A DNA stretch of 64,000 bases from Leptospira fletcheri (GCF_004769195.1 NZ_RQET01000004.1:620001-684000), one strand, 5' to 3'. Counted from the stretch's first letter, positions 8,306-19,191 are shown. Notes: a model not told the origin generated them from the letters alone. A program made the numbers and translations.

Positions 8306-9907
8306 ATGTCACACGCAGCTACTAGCGCACATACCGAACATAATTACTTGAACCATCAAAAAGGGATCTGGTCGTGGTTGACCACTCTGGATCACAAACG
8401 GATCGGGATTATGTATTTCATCGCCATCATGTCTTTCTTTTTGTTGGGAGGAATTTTCGCACTTTTGGTTCGTGCGGAATTGTTCACCCCGGGTAAGACC
8501 TTGTTTTCGGCGGATGTCTATAACAGAATGATGACCTACCATGGCGCGATCATGGTGTTTATGGTGATCGTTCCCGGAATCCCTGCCATTTTCGGTAACT
8601 TTGTCCTGCCGATCATGATAGGCGCGAAAGACGTCGCTTTTCCGAGATTGAACTTAATGAGTTGGTACATGCTGATGATCGGCGCTCTGATTACCGGCTC
8701 TACTCTGTTCATGGATCGTGTCGACACCGGTTGGACGTTCTATACTCCCTATTCTTCCATTAAAACCGGAATGGGAGTGATCCCTATGGTGCTCGGGGTC
8801 TTTATCATCGGATTTTCTTCCATTCTAACGGGACTAAACTTCATCGTTACCACGCACAAACTTCGTGCCCCTGGAATCACGATGACTCGAATCCCATTGA
8901 TGGTTTGGGCTCTATATTCCACTGCCATCCTGCAAGTATTGGCCACTCCGGTTCTTGCGATCACCTTATTGCTTTTGGTGGCCGAAAAAACCTTAGGTGT
9001 GGGAATTTTTGATCCGCAATTAGGCGGAGATCCAGTTCTCTTCCAGCATTTCTTCTGGTTTTATTCGCACCCTGCCGTTTATATCATGATTCTCCCTGCC
9101 ATGGGAGTAATCTCCGAATTGGTCGCGACATTTTCCCGCAAAGTCATCTTCGGATATACGGCGATCGCGTATTCTTCACTTGCGATTGCAGGAGTTTCCT
9201 TCTTGGTTTGGGGACACCATATGTTCGTATCGGGGCAATCCGAATTTGCCGGTTTGCTTTTCTCCGTAATTACGATGCTTGTGGGAGTTCCTACTGCGAT
9301 CAAACTGTTCAACTGGATCGCTACGATGTATCGCGGAAGTGTCCGGTTGGACGCTCCTATGCTCTTTGCATTGGGATTCATGTTCCTATTCACCATCGGA
9401 GGACTCACAGGAGTGTATCTGGCCTCCACTGGGATGGACATTCACTTCCATGACACGTATTTCGTGGTGGCTCACTTCCACTACGTGATGGTGGGAGGAA
9501 CCTTAATGGCTCTTATGGGAGCCCTGATTTATTGGTTCCCGAAAGTAACCGGCAAAATGACCAACGATACGTTAGGAAGGATTTCCTGGGTCTTTATCTT
9601 TTCCGGATTTAACGTGACTTTCTATCCTCAGTTCATTTTGGGCGCAATGGGAATGCCTCGTAGATACTACGATTATCTTCCCACTTTTACCGAATTGAAC
9701 CAGATGTCGACGGTAGGGTCCTGGCTCATCGGGACCGGTTTTATCGTGGGTTTAGTTGCGGTAATTCACGGTTTGATCGCCGGTGAAAAAGCAGGAAATG
9801 ACCCTTGGGGAGGAAAAACTCTGGAATGGACGATTCCTTCTCCCCCGCCTCATGAAAATTTTGACAAAACCCCAGTCGTAACGGGAGGACCCTATGAGTA
9901 CCGCTAA
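8306..9907 (+). CDS. coxA: Cytochrome c oxidase subunit I
   Basis: This is the catalytic subunit, with low-spin haem a, haem a3 and CuB, reducing O2 to water and pumping protons. The 533-residue sequence has twelve predicted helices. The low-spin haem ligands are His in [10 protein letters not shown] and in HFHYVMVGG, which also has the haem a3 ligand. The CuB and His-Tyr region is [11 protein letters not shown], with HH in [10 protein letters not shown]. The gene follows coxB by 11 bases with a GGAG ribosome-binding site and overlaps coxC by 14 bases. Confidence 0.97.
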   Translation: MSHAATSAHTEHNYLNHQKGIWSWLTTLDHKRIGIMYFIAIMSFFLLGGIFALLVRAELFTPGKTLFSADVYNRMMTYHGAIMVFMVIVPGIPAIFGNFVLPIMIGAKDVAFPRLNLMSWYMLMIGALITGSTLFMDRVDTGWTFYTPYSSIKTGMGVIPMVLGVFIIGFSSILTGLNFIVTTHKLRAPGITMTRIPLMVWALYSTAILQVLATPVLAITLLLLVAEKTLGVGIFDPQLGGDPVLFQHFFWFYSHPAVYIMILPAMGVISELVATFSRKVIFGYTAIAYSSLAIAGVSFLVWGHHMFVSGQSEFAGLLFSVITMLVGVPTAIKLFNWIATMYRGSVRLDAPMLFALGFMFLFTIGGLTGVYLASTGMDIHFHDTYFVVAHFHYVMVGGTLMALMGALIYWFPKVTGKMTNDTLGRISWVFIFSGFNVTFYPQFILGAMGMPRRYYDYLPTFTELNQMSTVGSWLIGTGFIVGLVAVIHGLIAGEKAGNDPWGGKTLEWTIPSPPPHENFDKTPVVTGGPYEYR

Positions 9908-10658
9908 TCACGCGGGTTTCCACCACGCTCATCACTTCGAGAGCGCGGAACACCAATACCAATCCTCCAAGCAGGGGATTTGGCTCTTTTTAGTAACTGA
10001 AATTCTGATGTTCGGCGGCTTGTTCGTCGCATATTCGATTTATCATTCGCTGTATCCCCAGATTTTCCATGCTGGAAGCAAACAGCTTTCTATCACTCTG
10101 GGTGCCGTTAACACGGTAGTGCTGTTGTTCAGTTCGTTTACGATGGCCTTGGGAATCAATTTCGTCCAGCGCGGACTGCGCCTAAAAGCGATCATTGCTC
10201 TTGCAGTAACGATCGTATGCGCGTTGATCTTCATGGTAGTGAAGTATTTCGAATACACACACAAATTTCATGTGGGTACGGTTCCCGGAAAATACGCTTA
10301 CACGGACGAAACTCGTTCCACTACGAAAGTCGCCGCTCTCGTTAAAGAGGCCGGACAAGTTTCCGCTGAGGAACGCGAACACACTCTGCACATGGACGAG
10401 GAGGAATACAAACACCTTCGTTTGTTGAACGATACCCATAACTGGCCGTTGTTCTTCGGATTCTACTTCGTAATGAGCGGTATTCATGGTTTGCACGTTC
10501 TCGCAGGCGCTTGTCTGATTTTCTGGGTACTCCTGAAGGTACTTCGAAATAAGGTGGGACCGGAATATTACACACCTGTAGAAGGCGTAGGTCTGTTTTG
10601 GCACGTCGTCGACTTGATCTGGATTTACCTATTCCCGCTACTGTACCTCGTCGGGTAG
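9894..10658 (+). CDS. coxC: Cytochrome c oxidase subunit III
   Basis: The 254-residue integral membrane protein is subunit III of the haem-copper oxidase. It stabilises the core and carries no redox centre. I see about five to seven helices, the family sequence [17 protein letters not shown] near the N-terminus and [16 protein letters not shown] at the C-terminus. A polar insert of about 50 residues between two helices (residues 125-175) is longer than in many relatives. The start overlaps the end of coxA and is preceded by GGGAGGACC. A strong terminator follows. Confidence 0.95.
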   Translation: MSTANHAGFHHAHHFESAEHQYQSSKQGIWLFLVTEILMFGGLFVAYSIYHSLYPQIFHAGSKQLSITLGAVNTVVLLFSSFTMALGINFVQRGLRLKAIIALAVTIVCALIFMVVKYFEYTHKFHVGTVPGKYAYTDETRSTTKVAALVKEAGQVSAEEREHTLHMDEEEYKHLRLLNDTHNWPLFFGFYFVMSGIHGLHVLAGACLIFWVLLKVLRNKVGPEYYTPVEGVGLFWHVVDLIWIYLFPLLYLVG

Positions 10659-10680
10659 AAGAAATCTATCTTCGAAAGGA

Positions 10681-10710
10681 AAGGCCGGTATTCACCGGCC
10701 TTTTTTATTT
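10681..10710 (+). terminator. Rho-independent terminator of the oxidase operon
   Basis: A perfect nine-pair stem, AAGGCCGGT and ACCGGCCTT, encloses a four-base loop and runs into TTTTTTATTT. It lies 22 bases after the coxC stop and so closes the sco-coxBAC transcript. Confidence 0.93.
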
Positions 10711-10810
10711 CCTCCGGGACTTCCCTTACGGATTTTTGCGAAGATTCGTCGCAAAATCGACCGATACTAGAAACGGACATCGTAGATTCCGCCTAAGGTC
10801 GAGATCAATC

Positions 10811-11470
10811 ATGCAAAATATAGATTATTCCCGCAGACTGAAGCAAACGGGGACTAGAACCGCATCTCCGGGAAGAACTTCGGATTCGCAGCCGACCGTC
10901 CAAACGATTCAATATGTAAGGGGCTCCTCTTCTCCGATCCGATCTTTTCCAAGTTCGCGGTCCGTTTTTCTGGTTTTGATCGGTGCGATCTCCCTATTCA
11001 CCGGAGGAGTCGTTGTCGGCCTTCGCTTGGACCAAAAAGAGCAGGCGTTTTCCCAAAATGAAACTCGGTCCTTCTATAATGCCGGAAAATCCAACAAAAA
11101 CGTTCGGTCCGAATCCCCTGAAGAGCGGGAAAATTCGGGACAGATCCAAAACGGAACAGAATCGGAATCCGCTACGATTCGGAAGCCGTCCCCTACTTTG
11201 GGAAGCGGGTTAAAATTTCCCGCAAAGCCGGACCTTGAGAATTTTTTTATTTCCATACCTACGAGTGATTCGTTGGAAGCGATGGAAGTCGGAAAAAAAT
11301 TACTCCGAGCTAGGCCGGAATTCCAAGGAAGGATATTCAGATCGGGTCAGGGGGAACTTTTTATCGGGTATTTTTACGATCCGGCGGAAGCCGCTCGGGC
11401 TTTGGACTCCGTAAAACCTCTAAACGACCCGATTTTCCACGGCTCTAGAATCCACAAAACAAGATTATAA
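10811..11470 (+). CDS. Single-span protein with SPOR-like C-terminus
   Basis: The 219-residue product has a polar, Arg/Ser/Thr-rich N-terminus, one transmembrane helix (about residues 56-76, VFLVLIGAISLFTGGVVVGL), a charged low-complexity linker and a C-terminal domain of about 75 residues. That domain (FFISIPTSDSLEAMEVGKKL ... GELFIGYFYDPAEAARALD) has the spacing of SPOR domains, which bind denuded peptidoglycan at division sites. The ATG at 10811 was chosen because the frame upstream runs through the oxidase terminator. The cell-envelope role is inferred and the SPOR match was judged by eye. Confidence 0.6.
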   Translation: MQNIDYSRRLKQTGTRTASPGRTSDSQPTVQTIQYVRGSSSPIRSFPSSRSVFLVLIGAISLFTGGVVVGLRLDQKEQAFSQNETRSFYNAGKSNKNVRSESPEERENSGQIQNGTESESATIRKPSPTLGSGLKFPAKPDLENFFISIPTSDSLEAMEVGKKLLRARPEFQGRIFRSGQGELFIGYFYDPAEAARALDSVKPLNDPIFHGSRIHKTRL

Positions 11471-11480
11471 TTCGGAACTT

Positions 11481-11516
11481 TTTCCGAAAAGATCCGAAAA
11501 GATCCGAAAGGAACGG
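11481..11516. repeat. Three 10-base direct repeats upstream of carD promoter
   Basis: The hexamer CCGAAA recurs at 11484, 11494 and 11504, within units of the form GATCCGAAAA, exactly one helical turn apart. The array ends about 30 bases before the -35 element of carD. Such phasing suits cooperative protein binding on one face of the DNA, but no factor is assigned. Confidence 0.45.
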
Positions 11517-11540
11517 AATCGGTCAAAACCCTTTTTTTCC

Positions 11541-11568
11541 TTGACTTCCGGCTAAAATTTGCTATATT
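11541..11568 (+). promoter_or_regulatory. Sigma-70-type promoter of carD
   Basis: TTGACT (11541-11546) and TATATT (11563-11568) are separated by 16 bases, close to the housekeeping consensus. Transcription would begin near 11575, about 30 bases before the carD start. Confidence 0.7.
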
Positions 11569-11604
11569 TCTAGGCAGAGTTTTAACGGAAGTCTTAATAA
11601 CTAA

Positions 11605-12159
11605 TTGGCTAGCAAAAAGAAACAATCTGGCTACGATCATGGCGTGGGAGACTACGTCGTATATCCGATCCACGGTGTTGGTGAAATTACCGAAATCGCT
11701 AAAAAAGTTATCCTGGGTAAGAAGAAAGAATGCTACGTCATGGAGATCCAGGGTAGCAAGATGAAAGTGATGATCCCCGTTGATAAGGCGAAGCAGGTCG
11801 GGATCCGGCCCATCATCGACAAGAAGGATATCAAGAAAGTCATCAATTTACTCAAGAAAGATGAGATCGATACGGAAGAGGATTGGAAAATCAGGTACCA
11901 AAACAACCTGAATAAGATTAAGTCTGGTTCGATTTTCGAAGTAGCGGATGTCTGTCGAAATTTATTTCGCAGAGCGAACGGTAAGGAACTTTCCATTATG
12001 GAACGCAAGTTGTACGAAAGCGCGTACAACCTAGTAAAAATGGAAGTGGCCCTAAGTAAGGGAGTTTCTCAAGAAGAAGCGGGAAACCTCGTATCCGACG
12101 TGTTGGCCAGCTCTTTCGCCACCGGCGATAAAGTAGCTGTGGCGGCCGACGAAGAATAA
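11605..12159 (+). CDS. CarD/CdnL-family RNA polymerase-binding regulator
   Basis: CarD-family proteins bind the RNA polymerase beta subunit and stabilise open complexes, especially at rRNA promoters. The 184-residue sequence has the N-terminal Tudor-like interaction domain ([17 protein letters not shown] ... ECYVMEIQG ... [16 protein letters not shown]) and a helical C-terminal DNA-contacting domain. The start is TTG with GGAAG upstream. A near-consensus promoter precedes it. A PIN/TRAM gene lies 42 bases downstream, a pairing known from other bacterial groups. Confidence 0.93.
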   Translation: MASKKKQSGYDHGVGDYVVYPIHGVGEITEIAKKVILGKKKECYVMEIQGSKMKVMIPVDKAKQVGIRPIIDKKDIKKVINLLKKDEIDTEEDWKIRYQNNLNKIKSGSIFEVADVCRNLFRRANGKELSIMERKLYESAYNLVKMEVALSKGVSQEEAGNLVSDVLASSFATGDKVAVAADEE

Positions 12160-12201
12160 TTCCGAATAAAACTCGAGTCTATTATTTGAAGGATTTGGGT
12201 T

Positions 12202-13488
12202 ATGGGTTACCTATACAAAGGCCTTACGGCTATCCTCCTTTCTTCTCTGTCGTTTTTTGTGACGCAGAAGCAGACCCAAGATTGGGTTCTTGCCGGTTCT
12301 CTTGCTGGACTGGTTCTCGTGGTTTCTCTCGTACTTTTATTTGGAGAAGCAAAATTATTTCCTAAGTTTCGTGCCGACGTACTTTTCTGCGTCGGAATCG
12401 GAATTCTCCTAGGGTTTTCTCTAGCTTGGTTTCTCGGAACCATCGTACGGTTCGAGGAATTGAATTTAGCGCTGTATCTGATTTTAGGATTATTGGGAGC
12501 GAGAATCGGAAAGGCTTTCGCAAAAGAACCTGGCCTTGCCATTTTTGGCGGTGGTACCGGCGGTCCGCAAGGAATGGATCCTTTCGGAGTGGGAGTAATC
12601 AATAAGGATGAAGTTCGCGATAAAATTCTAGATACTTCCGTAGTCATCGACGGTCGGATTTTGGATATTGCGGATACTCATTTTATCGACGGTCCGTTGA
12701 TTCTGCCGAATTTCGTTTTACGTGAGATCCAATTGATCAGCGATTCTTCCGACCCTATCAAACGGGCTCGAGGAAGACGAGGATTAGAAATGCTGAATAA
12801 ACTTCAGCGGAAAGGATCGATAGAAGTAAAAATTACCTACAAGGACTATTCAGATACCCGAGAAGTCGACGCGAAGTTGATCAAATTGGCTCGGGATACC
12901 GGTGGAAAAATTGTAACCAACGATTTCAATCTGAACAAAGTCGCCGAATTGCAAGGCGTAAAGGTCTTGAATCTGAATACGCTCGCTAACGCGCTTAAGC
13001 CTGTCGTTCTTCCGGGAGAAGAACTTGCGATCCAAGTCATCAAGGAAGGAAAGGACGAGAACCAAGGAATCGGTTATTTGGAAGACGGTACTATGGTGGT
13101 CATAGAAAACGGAGGCCACCTGGTCGGCAAAGAAGTCAAAGTAACCGTTACTTCCATCATCCAGACCGCCGCGGGAAAAATGATCTTTACCAAGGCGAAC
13201 TCTAACGGTGGTGGTCATGATAAAAACGACCGTGGAGAAAGGGACAATCGCAACCGTGGGGGCGATAGAAATTTCGATCGGGATCGCGGAGATCGCCAGG
13301 AAAGAGGTCAAGGTCAGGAAAAAGGGGAAGATCGCGGGAATCGTGCCGAAAAACAGGATCGAGGAAACGAGGATCGTGGAAACCGGCGGGATTACCAGGA
13401 CAGAAACCGGAACCGAAACCAAGGAAATCAGGACCGCGGGGACGATTTCGGAAATCGCAAGGATTTCCAAGACCAGCAACAGCAATAA
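12202..13488 (+). CDS. Membrane PIN/TRAM-domain protein with disordered charged tail
   Basis: The 428-residue protein has about four N-terminal transmembrane helices (residues 1-110), a PIN nuclease-like domain (about 145-265) with acidic residues in [28 protein letters not shown] and [15 protein letters not shown], and a TRAM domain (about 275-335) that may bind RNA. This is the YacL-like architecture. The last 90 or so residues are low complexity, built of Arg, Asp, Asn, Gly, Gln and Glu with many RG/RD/RN pairs, and are not part of the usual family length. It probably acts in RNA processing or turnover at the membrane; the substrate is unknown. A terminator follows directly. Confidence 0.88.
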   Translation: MGYLYKGLTAILLSSLSFFVTQKQTQDWVLAGSLAGLVLVVSLVLLFGEAKLFPKFRADVLFCVGIGILLGFSLAWFLGTIVRFEELNLALYLILGLLGARIGKAFAKEPGLAIFGGGTGGPQGMDPFGVGVINKDEVRDKILDTSVVIDGRILDIADTHFIDGPLILPNFVLREIQLISDSSDPIKRARGRRGLEMLNKLQRKGSIEVKITYKDYSDTREVDAKLIKLARDTGGKIVTNDFNLNKVAELQGVKVLNLNTLANALKPVVLPGEELAIQVIKEGKDENQGIGYLEDGTMVVIENGGHLVGKEVKVTVTSIIQTAAGKMIFTKANSNGGGHDKNDRGERDNRNRGGDRNFDRDRGDRQERGQGQEKGEDRGNRAEKQDRGNEDRGNRRDYQDRNRNRNQGNQDRGDDFGNRKDFQDQQQQ

Positions 13489-13495
13489 CGGTCGG

Positions 13496-13529
13496 AAGGC
13501 GGGTCTTTTTTCAGGATCCGCCTTTTCTT
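13496..13529 (+). terminator. Terminator after the PIN/TRAM gene
   Basis: A ten-pair stem, AAGGCGGGTC with GATCCGCCTT (one G-T pair), encloses a nine-base loop and is followed by a short T/C tract. It lies seven bases after the stop codon. Confidence 0.75.
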
Positions 13530-13588
13530 ATATGGGACAGAATCTTCCGATTCGGTCATAACGGGAACAAATTCGTCCTGGTTCCGAA

Positions 13589-13616
13589 TTGACTCTATCC
13601 TAAACCCTAAAATATT
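13589..13616 (+). promoter_or_regulatory. Probable promoter of pckA
   Basis: TTGACT (13589-13594) is followed after 16 bases by AATATT (13611-13616). A GGAAC/GTTCC inverted repeat lies just upstream and could be an operator. AAGGAG at 13632-13637 is the ribosome-binding site. Confidence 0.5.
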
Positions 13617-13643
13617 TGAAATACGAACAGCAAGGAGCACCAA

Positions 13644-15242
13644 ATGCAGGCCCAGACGCAAGTGAAGGGACTGAAGGAGCTCGGTATCGAGCCCTCCGAA
13701 GTCTTCCATAACCTTTCCTACGACGAAATTTACGAGCACGAAAAGAATAACGGCGAAACCGTGATTTCTTCCAACGGCACGATGATGGTGGATACCGGGA
13801 TTTTTACCGGACGTTCCCCCAAGGACAAATACTTCGTGGACGAACCCTCTTCCAACGGAAATATTTGGTGGTCCCACATCAACTTCAAAGTCTCCGAGCA
13901 GATTTTCGACGAATTGCATGCAAAATGCGTAAATTACCTAAAAGGTAAAAAACTCTACGTCTTTGACGGATATGCCGGCGCAAATCCGGAAACCCGCATG
14001 GGGCTTCGTGTGGTTTCCGAAAAAGCATGGCAACACCATTTCTGCACAAACATGTTCCTTCGCCCTTCCAAGGAAGAGCTGGCCGACCTGCTGCCGGAAT
14101 TCACGATCATTAATGCCTGCGGAGTTAAAAATGAAAAATATAAGGAACACGGACTGAATTCCGACGTTTTCGTTATTTTTCACCTGGGTAAAAAACTCTG
14201 CATCATCGGCGGAACCGAATACGGCGGCGAGATGAAAAAAGGGATCTTCTCGGTAATGAATTATAAGTTACCGTTGCAAGGTATCGTCTCTATGCACTGC
14301 TCCGCGAATATCGGAAATAAGGACGGCGATACCGCTCTCTTCTTCGGCCTTTCCGGAACCGGAAAAACGACCCTTTCCACGGACCCGCATCGAAAACTAA
14401 TCGGTGACGATGAACACGGTTGGGACGACAACGGAATCTTTAATATCGAAGGCGGTTGTTATGCGAAGGTGATCAATCTGGATCCCAAAACCGAACCTGA
14501 GATTTACGAAGCGATCAAACGTGACGCTCTGCTGGAAAATGTGGTCTACGACGAAAAGACAAAGGCAGTAGATTATACTTCCGCAGCAAAAACCGAAAAC
14601 ACACGCGTTTCCTATCCGATCTACCACATCAAAAACATCCAAGTTCCATCCAAAGGCGATCATCCTAAAGTGATCATCTTCTTGACTTACGATGCGTTCG
14701 GAGTTCTACCTCCCGTATCCAAGTTGTCTATCGAGCAAGCGATGTACCATTTCTTGTCCGGTTACACTGCTAAGGTTGCCGGAACGGAACGCGGAATCAA
14801 AGAACCGACTGCGACTTTCTCCGCTTGTTTCGGAGCCGCTTTCATGACCTTGCATCCTACCGTATATGCGAAGTTGTTGGGCGAGAAAATGCGTAAGCAT
14901 AAAGTGCGGGCGTATCTGATGAACACAGGTTTGGTCGGCGGTCCTTACGGAATCGGCAAGAGAATGAATCTGCCTTCCACCCGTAAGATCATCGACGAGA
15001 TCATGAACGGGAACATTGACAAAGCGGAATTTGTCAAACATCCGGTCTTTCAGGTCGAATATCCGAAAACAGTAGAAGGAGTGGACAGCGCGATTTTGGA
15101 TCCTCGAGCCGCATGGGCCGACAAAGCCGCTTATGATGAAACCTCTAAGAAATTGGCGAATATGTTTATCGAAAACTTCAAAAAATATGCGGAAGGATCC
15201 AAGGATTACGATTTTACCGCGTTCGGACCGAAACTAAGCTAA
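13644..15242 (+). CDS. pckA: Phosphoenolpyruvate carboxykinase (ATP)
   Basis: The enzyme converts oxaloacetate and ATP to phosphoenolpyruvate, CO2 and ADP, the first committed step of gluconeogenesis. This suits an organism that lives on fatty acids. The 532-residue protein has the kinase-1a P-loop [11 protein letters not shown] near residue 240, the metal/oxaloacetate loop [21 protein letters not shown], the adenine-site region, and the N-terminal substrate motif [12 protein letters not shown]. Length and motifs are those of the ATP-dependent family, not the GTP family. It has its own promoter and terminator. Confidence 0.97.
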   Translation: MQAQTQVKGLKELGIEPSEVFHNLSYDEIYEHEKNNGETVISSNGTMMVDTGIFTGRSPKDKYFVDEPSSNGNIWWSHINFKVSEQIFDELHAKCVNYLKGKKLYVFDGYAGANPETRMGLRVVSEKAWQHHFCTNMFLRPSKEELADLLPEFTIINACGVKNEKYKEHGLNSDVFVIFHLGKKLCIIGGTEYGGEMKKGIFSVMNYKLPLQGIVSMHCSANIGNKDGDTALFFGLSGTGKTTLSTDPHRKLIGDDEHGWDDNGIFNIEGGCYAKVINLDPKTEPEIYEAIKRDALLENVVYDEKTKAVDYTSAAKTENTRVSYPIYHIKNIQVPSKGDHPKVIIFLTYDAFGVLPPVSKLSIEQAMYHFLSGYTAKVAGTERGIKEPTATFSACFGAAFMTLHPTVYAKLLGEKMRKHKVRAYLMNTGLVGGPYGIGKRMNLPSTRKIIDEIMNGNIDKAEFVKHPVFQVEYPKTVEGVDSAILDPRAAWADKAAYDETSKKLANMFIENFKKYAEGSKDYDFTAFGPKLS

Positions 15243-15265
15243 GTTCACGAAGTTTTTGAATGCCT

Positions 15266-15298
15266 AAAAGAGCAGGATGTTTCCTGCTCTTTTTTTTG
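15266..15298 (+). terminator. Rho-independent terminator of pckA
   Basis: A 12-pair stem AAAAGAGCAGGA / TCCTGCTCTTTT with a four-base loop leads into eight or more T residues. It is one of the strongest terminators in the window. Confidence 0.95.
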
Positions 15299-15327
15299 TC
15301 CCAACGTTATGCGACGGGGAAACAGGC

Positions 15328-15357
15328 TTGACAATAAATTGTGCAGCGCATAAGTAT
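15328..15357 (+). promoter_or_regulatory. Possible promoter of the phasin-like gene
   Basis: A perfect -35 hexamer TTGACA at 15328-15333 is followed by a weakly matching region CATAAGTAT at about the right spacing. The start codon of the next gene lies about 95 bases further on. Confidence 0.4.
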
Positions 15358-15448
15358 TTGAATCCAGGACTTGCAGATTCCGGGTGCGGACCGTTCCGTA
15401 CCTAAAAAAGAGAAAGATCCGAAGTCCGATTTGTAAAGGAATGCAACA

Positions 15449-15733
15449 ATGGAAAAAGAAATTAAAGAAGCTCTCAATTTTGCAATAGGCGCGGCTAAGA
15501 CGCTTCGGGAACAAGCGGACAGCATCCTTTTAAAAGTGGAAAAAGAATTCAAAGAACTCTCAGTGAAAGGGGCTCAGGACCAAGGGGAAGTGGCGGTCAA
15601 TCTTCGGAAATACATCGAAGATGCATTACGTTCCGTAGAAGGACTGGCCGGACAAGTAAATCATAAAGTCGAAGAGGTCAAAAAGGCCGCGACGAAAAAA
15701 GGATCGAACGGCACAGGCGCAGGTCAGCAATAA
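15449..15733 (+). CDS. Phasin-like small helical protein
   Basis: The 94-residue product is predicted to be almost entirely helical with amphipathic heptads (residues 1-80) and a Gly/Ser/Lys tail. It resembles short phasin-family proteins, which coat polyhydroxyalkanoate granules or act as general helical scaffolds. No polyhydroxyalkanoate synthase lies nearby, so granule binding is not supported by context. It is a single-gene unit between the pckA terminator and a convergent gene. The intergenic region after it has an 8-base inverted repeat (CTCCGGAA / TTCCGGAG) but no T tract. Confidence 0.6.
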   Translation: MEKEIKEALNFAIGAAKTLREQADSILLKVEKEFKELSVKGAQDQGEVAVNLRKYIEDALRSVEGLAGQVNHKVEEVKKAATKKGSNGTGAGQQ

Positions 15734-15807
15734 ACATTTTCATTGGAAGTCCTCCGGAAGGGGGGCTTTTCGGACCTTCTTTCCGGAGTTCCGCATCCAC
15801 GCTAATA

Positions 15808-16530
15808 TTAGGATAAAAAGAGATCCTCTTTGTCAGTTCCTAGCCAAACAGCGAGTCTTTCCTCAAAGGTGATCGGCGGAGGACTTTCCATTTCTAACTC
15901 GAAAGAAGTGTTCCAGATAGCAATTTCGTTCTGAAATTTCCGTTCGAGTAGATTCAGGATCCGGTGTCGCTCGGAAGTAAACCATTTCGATTCAGGAATT
16001 TGCTTTTCCCGTAGATAACCTTCGATCAGATCTATCGTTCTGTAATCGGAAGCGAGAGCCGAATAAGAAAAGGAATCGTCCGCGAGCTCGGAAAATATTT
16101 TCTCCCATTCCTCGACGTTGTTTCTCTCTTTGTTTCTGCAATCGTAGGCTTGGCAGATTGACGCACCGTAAAACGAATAATTCTGACTTCTTGCGTCTCC
16201 CGAATAAATCGGATGAATCATACATCCGATTCTTGCTTTCGCTTTTACAGGTTTGTTATCCGATTCGGAAAAATCCTCGGAGAGTTTTCCAAGGAAAGGG
16301 CAGTTATAGGTTAAAGGATCCTTTCTCGGGATTTCTTTTTCTTGTTCTTCCCTGCTTTTGCGAAATTCGGCCATCGTGTAAGGCCTTGCAAAGTCCACAG
16401 TTGCTTTGAATTCACGGGTTCTTTGGTCCAATAGTTCCAGAAGCCGATCGGGAGAAGCATCTAGATTAAAAAGGCCGCAGCAGGCTCCGCAGGAAAACGG
16501 AACTTTCGAGTCCGGTTGGCATAAGCCCAA
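15808..16530 (-). CDS. Cys-rich putative metal-cluster protein (YkgJ-like)
   Basis: The 240-residue protein has a Cys-rich N-terminus (C4, then FSCGACCGLF with C14, C17, C18) and later cysteines in NCPFLG, GCMIHP and CQAYDC. This CGxCC ... CPFL ... GC pattern resembles the YkgJ/FliB-type putative zinc- or iron-chelating domain, without its first Cys. The last 100 residues are helical with no match that I recognise. The start is TTG one base after the stop of the CHAT gene (TAA-G-TTG), so translation is probably coupled and the protein belongs to the sigma-CHAT operon. Confidence 0.65.
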   Translation of the reverse strand: MGLCQPDSKVPFSCGACCGLFNLDASPDRLLELLDQRTREFKATVDFARPYTMAEFRKSREEQEKEIPRKDPLTYNCPFLGKLSEDFSESDNKPVKAKARIGCMIHPIYSGDARSQNYSFYGASICQAYDCRNKERNNVEEWEKIFSELADDSFSYSALASDYRTIDLIEGYLREKQIPESKWFTSERHRILNLLERKFQNEIAIWNTSFELEMESPPPITFEERLAVWLGTDKEDLFLS

Positions 16531-16531
16531 C

Positions 16532-18370
16532 TTAGATCCCGCCGTGCGGTAGATTTCCGTGGGAAACGGATTTGAATCCGGGGAATGCCAGCTCTAAAAC
16601 CTTGGTCTCCGGGTTTTCGATGATATTGCAGGCTAGGGGAAAAATCTGAAGTCTCTCCTCGTGGAAAACGATGACCCTTCCCCGATATTTTTCGATCTGT
16701 TCTCCTACGAAATCCTGTTTGATCATAGGAGCGGCCACCAATGAGGATTCGGGCTTTAATCCGCGGAAGAAAAGGTGATTATTCGAATTTGTAGATACCA
16801 AAAAGACGCTGATTCTTTCGAGTTCCTCCAACTCCGTGAGAAGGTTTTCAAAATAATACTGAAAGGTAATCAGATAACCGTCGGCAGATTCGGGTTGGAT
16901 CTGTCCTTTGGAATAAAATTCGATCCACTGGATCATTTTTTGGATCGTATCGCGGTTCGCAAAAAGGATTTCCGCAAGGCCCGTAACGACAGGAGTGATC
17001 TGCAATTTCCGGAAATCATGGAGGCATTGGAATATCAGGTCCCACCAACGTTCGATTCCGAAGGCGTCGTCCGGGTTGTTGGGGATGAATTTTCCGAGCG
17101 CATGGTTCTGGTGGTCGCTGAATAGGATTCCTCCCGTCACCTTGCTGAATTCCTCGAACGCCACGATCAGGTTTTCCATCAACTCATAGGAAGATAAGGA
17201 CTCCGTCTTTTGTCTTTCGGTGAACGTATAGTAGGAGGAAGCTATCGGTGTAGGATAGAATTTGAAGATCAAGGACGGATTGACGATCTTATGCGCAGTA
17301 CGTCCTTTCGTAGGATCGGAGGTGACGCGTATATTCGGCTGTCCATGAAGACTATAATTCGTCCAAGTTAGATCGCTTGAGTCGTAATTCCGTCGAGCTT
17401 GCTCTTTCGCTAGAAACAGGGACTCTCCAACGCTTTTGTCCGCGAATAGATTCGTATAAAATTGGATGGTAAAATCGATCGTATTCTGGTTATCCGCGAT
17501 TTCCCAGTTGGTTCCGATAAAACTTTTGATGCCAGACATCAGAAAAGAGCCGGCGAAATTATTCATCAGATCCGAGTTCAGATTGCGAGTAGTGCTTTTA
17601 TTGGATTGGCAGGAATTCGAAAAAACCATGTCCGTGTTGAAACCGGAGTTTTTGATCTCTCGGGCTTTCAAAATCTTTCCTTCAGAAATCAACCAACCGT
17701 TTTCGAGGGGATCATCCGAAAAATACAAATGACCGGAGTAGTGGATGATGTTTTTTCCTTTAATCAAGGAAAGAAGTTTCAGTTTTGTTACCTGTTTTCC
17801 CCCGATAAATTCTATTTCCAAGCGGGAAGAAGGAACTTTTTCGCTCAAAACTCTGAATAACTGCTCTCCTTCCTTCTGCGCCCATTCCAGATCTTCGGTA
17901 GGATCCGCGATGATCAGCATCCGCAGTTTTTCCTTTTCCTTAAAAGCGCCGCTATGTCCTTCGCCTCGAACGGTTTTCCCGATAAAGAATTTGTCAGATA
18001 AAAAACAGGTTCCGTCGTGAAGTAGTTCCCAAGGAATCACTCCCAATTTCGGATCTATATTGAAATGCAGGTATTTTTCCGTGGTTAACCGGAGTTTTTC
18101 CTGGATAGCGGCCGGAAAAAACTGATCGTAAAACGTTTCTCCCAGGATTTTCAGCTCATGGAGAATGTCCGTTTCCAGGGTAGGGTGACCGGAGGATTTT
18201 TGGTGGATCGCCACCGACACTCTGACTAAGTTTTCGATTTCCTTAATGTATTCGAGGATCAGATCCTCGTCCATTGTGGACTGCAAATGGGATTCGGACC
18301 CGCTCCCCGAACTGTCGAGTATGTTGAATACGTTGACTGCGCCGACTCTGTCTATGATAAGATTGAGCAT
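16532..18370 (-). CDS. CHAT-domain (caspase-like) protease
   Basis: The 612-residue protein has a CHAT peptidase domain at about residues 75-350. The catalytic His/Cys pair is visible: His214 in [10 protein letters not shown] and Cys254 in [11 protein letters not shown]. The family sequence GTNWEIADN ... [23 protein letters not shown] follows, then LHGQPNI. A C-terminal region of about 250 residues (360-612) has no match I recognise and could sense a signal or bind substrate. There is no TPR region, unlike many CHAT proteins. It lies downstream of an ECF sigma factor and a 247-residue protein on the same strand. A proteolytic role in control of that sigma factor is inferred. Confidence 0.85.
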   Translation of the reverse strand: MLNLIIDRVGAVNVFNILDSSGSGSESHLQSTMDEDLILEYIKEIENLVRVSVAIHQKSSGHPTLETDILHELKILGETFYDQFFPAAIQEKLRLTTEKYLHFNIDPKLGVIPWELLHDGTCFLSDKFFIGKTVRGEGHSGAFKEKEKLRMLIIADPTEDLEWAQKEGEQLFRVLSEKVPSSRLEIEFIGGKQVTKLKLLSLIKGKNIIHYSGHLYFSDDPLENGWLISEGKILKAREIKNSGFNTDMVFSNSCQSNKSTTRNLNSDLMNNFAGSFLMSGIKSFIGTNWEIADNQNTIDFTIQFYTNLFADKSVGESLFLAKEQARRNYDSSDLTWTNYSLHGQPNIRVTSDPTKGRTAHKIVNPSLIFKFYPTPIASSYYTFTERQKTESLSSYELMENLIVAFEEFSKVTGGILFSDHQNHALGKFIPNNPDDAFGIERWWDLIFQCLHDFRKLQITPVVTGLAEILFANRDTIQKMIQWIEFYSKGQIQPESADGYLITFQYYFENLLTELEELERISVFLVSTNSNNHLFFRGLKPESSLVAAPMIKQDFVGEQIEKYRGRVIVFHEERLQIFPLACNIIENPETKVLELAFPGFKSVSHGNLPHGGI

Positions 18371-18447
18371 AGGTTCCGGGAAGAGCGGACCGGTTTCTTC
18401 CCCAGGCGAGACATAAGCTCGGAGGGGAATTTGTTCGGAGGTCTCTT

Positions 18448-19191
18448 TTAATCTAGAAGAATAAAGAGGTCAATGGATTTCGACAAGTCTTTTCCCTGAA
18501 ATTCCACGGTGTACTTGCCCTCTCTCAATCCGGCAAAGTTCGTAATGCCGTCCGAATTGAATTGGTTGGAAAGAATAAACCTTCCATCCTTAGAGAGATT
18601 CACTCTTTGGAAGTCTTCCGGTCTAGGACAGTCGATTTTGACGCTTAAGTAAGCTGTTTCTTCCGTTTCTTGAACGACCTGATAGGTAAATTTGCAATCA
18701 TCCTCTACTTTCTCTTCGAAGACGATGAATTCTGAAGCGGCCGGCATCTTGGTCGTACTGGAACGCATTGCCGGAGCGTAGTCTACCCTAGTATTGATCT
18801 GCAGAGTTTGGATTAGGCTATCGAAGAGTTGAGCACCCGATTTTCCTAATTTTACCACGATGGATTCCCGGCTCTGTTCCTTACGGGATAATTCCATTTC
18901 TACATATCGTTTTAAATATTCGGGGAAAGCCTTGGCCTGCCAACCTTCCGTCAGTTCGGCTTTGCTAACATCTAGATCTTCCTGAAATGTACGATAAGCG
19001 TGGCTTCGACTAGCAGATTCAAAGTAAGATTCTTCTGCGGTTTTGATTCCCGCTTGAAGAGCTTCTTCCATTCGAATCAATTCGTTCTGTAACTCGGGAC
19101 TTTTATCGATTCCGGAGATTACGGCTTCCTCTCCTTCAAAGAGAGATTTGTTTACTTCCGGTTCCGAGCCTGGTTCGCGTTTGGATTCCAT
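18448..19191 (-). CDS. Unknown protein between sigma factor and CHAT protease
   Basis: The 247-residue protein has no signal peptide or transmembrane helix. The N-terminal 100 residues are acidic and helical; the C-terminal 100 look beta-rich ([42 protein letters not shown]), suggesting a small Ig-like or CARDB-like domain. I do not recognise a family. The ATG at 19191 was preferred to a TTG six codons upstream. Its place between an ECF sigma gene and a CHAT protease gene suggests an anti-sigma factor, adaptor or substrate, which is inference from position only. Confidence 0.7.
   Translation of the reverse strand: MESKREPGSEPEVNKSLFEGEEAVISGIDKSPELQNELIRMEEALQAGIKTAEESYFESASRSHAYRTFQEDLDVSKAELTEGWQAKAFPEYLKRYVEMELSRKEQSRESIVVKLGKSGAQLFDSLIQTLQINTRVDYAPAMRSSTTKMPAASEFIVFEEKVEDDCKFTYQVVQETEETAYLSVKIDCPRPEDFQRVNLSKDGRFILSNQFNSDGITNFAGLREGKYTVEFQGKDLSKSIDLFILLD

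Noticed and set aside
12850..13485. 211-codon frame antisense to the PIN/TRAM gene
   Set aside because: It mirrors the repetitive Arg/Asp/Asn tail of the real gene; long antisense frames are expected there from codon bias.
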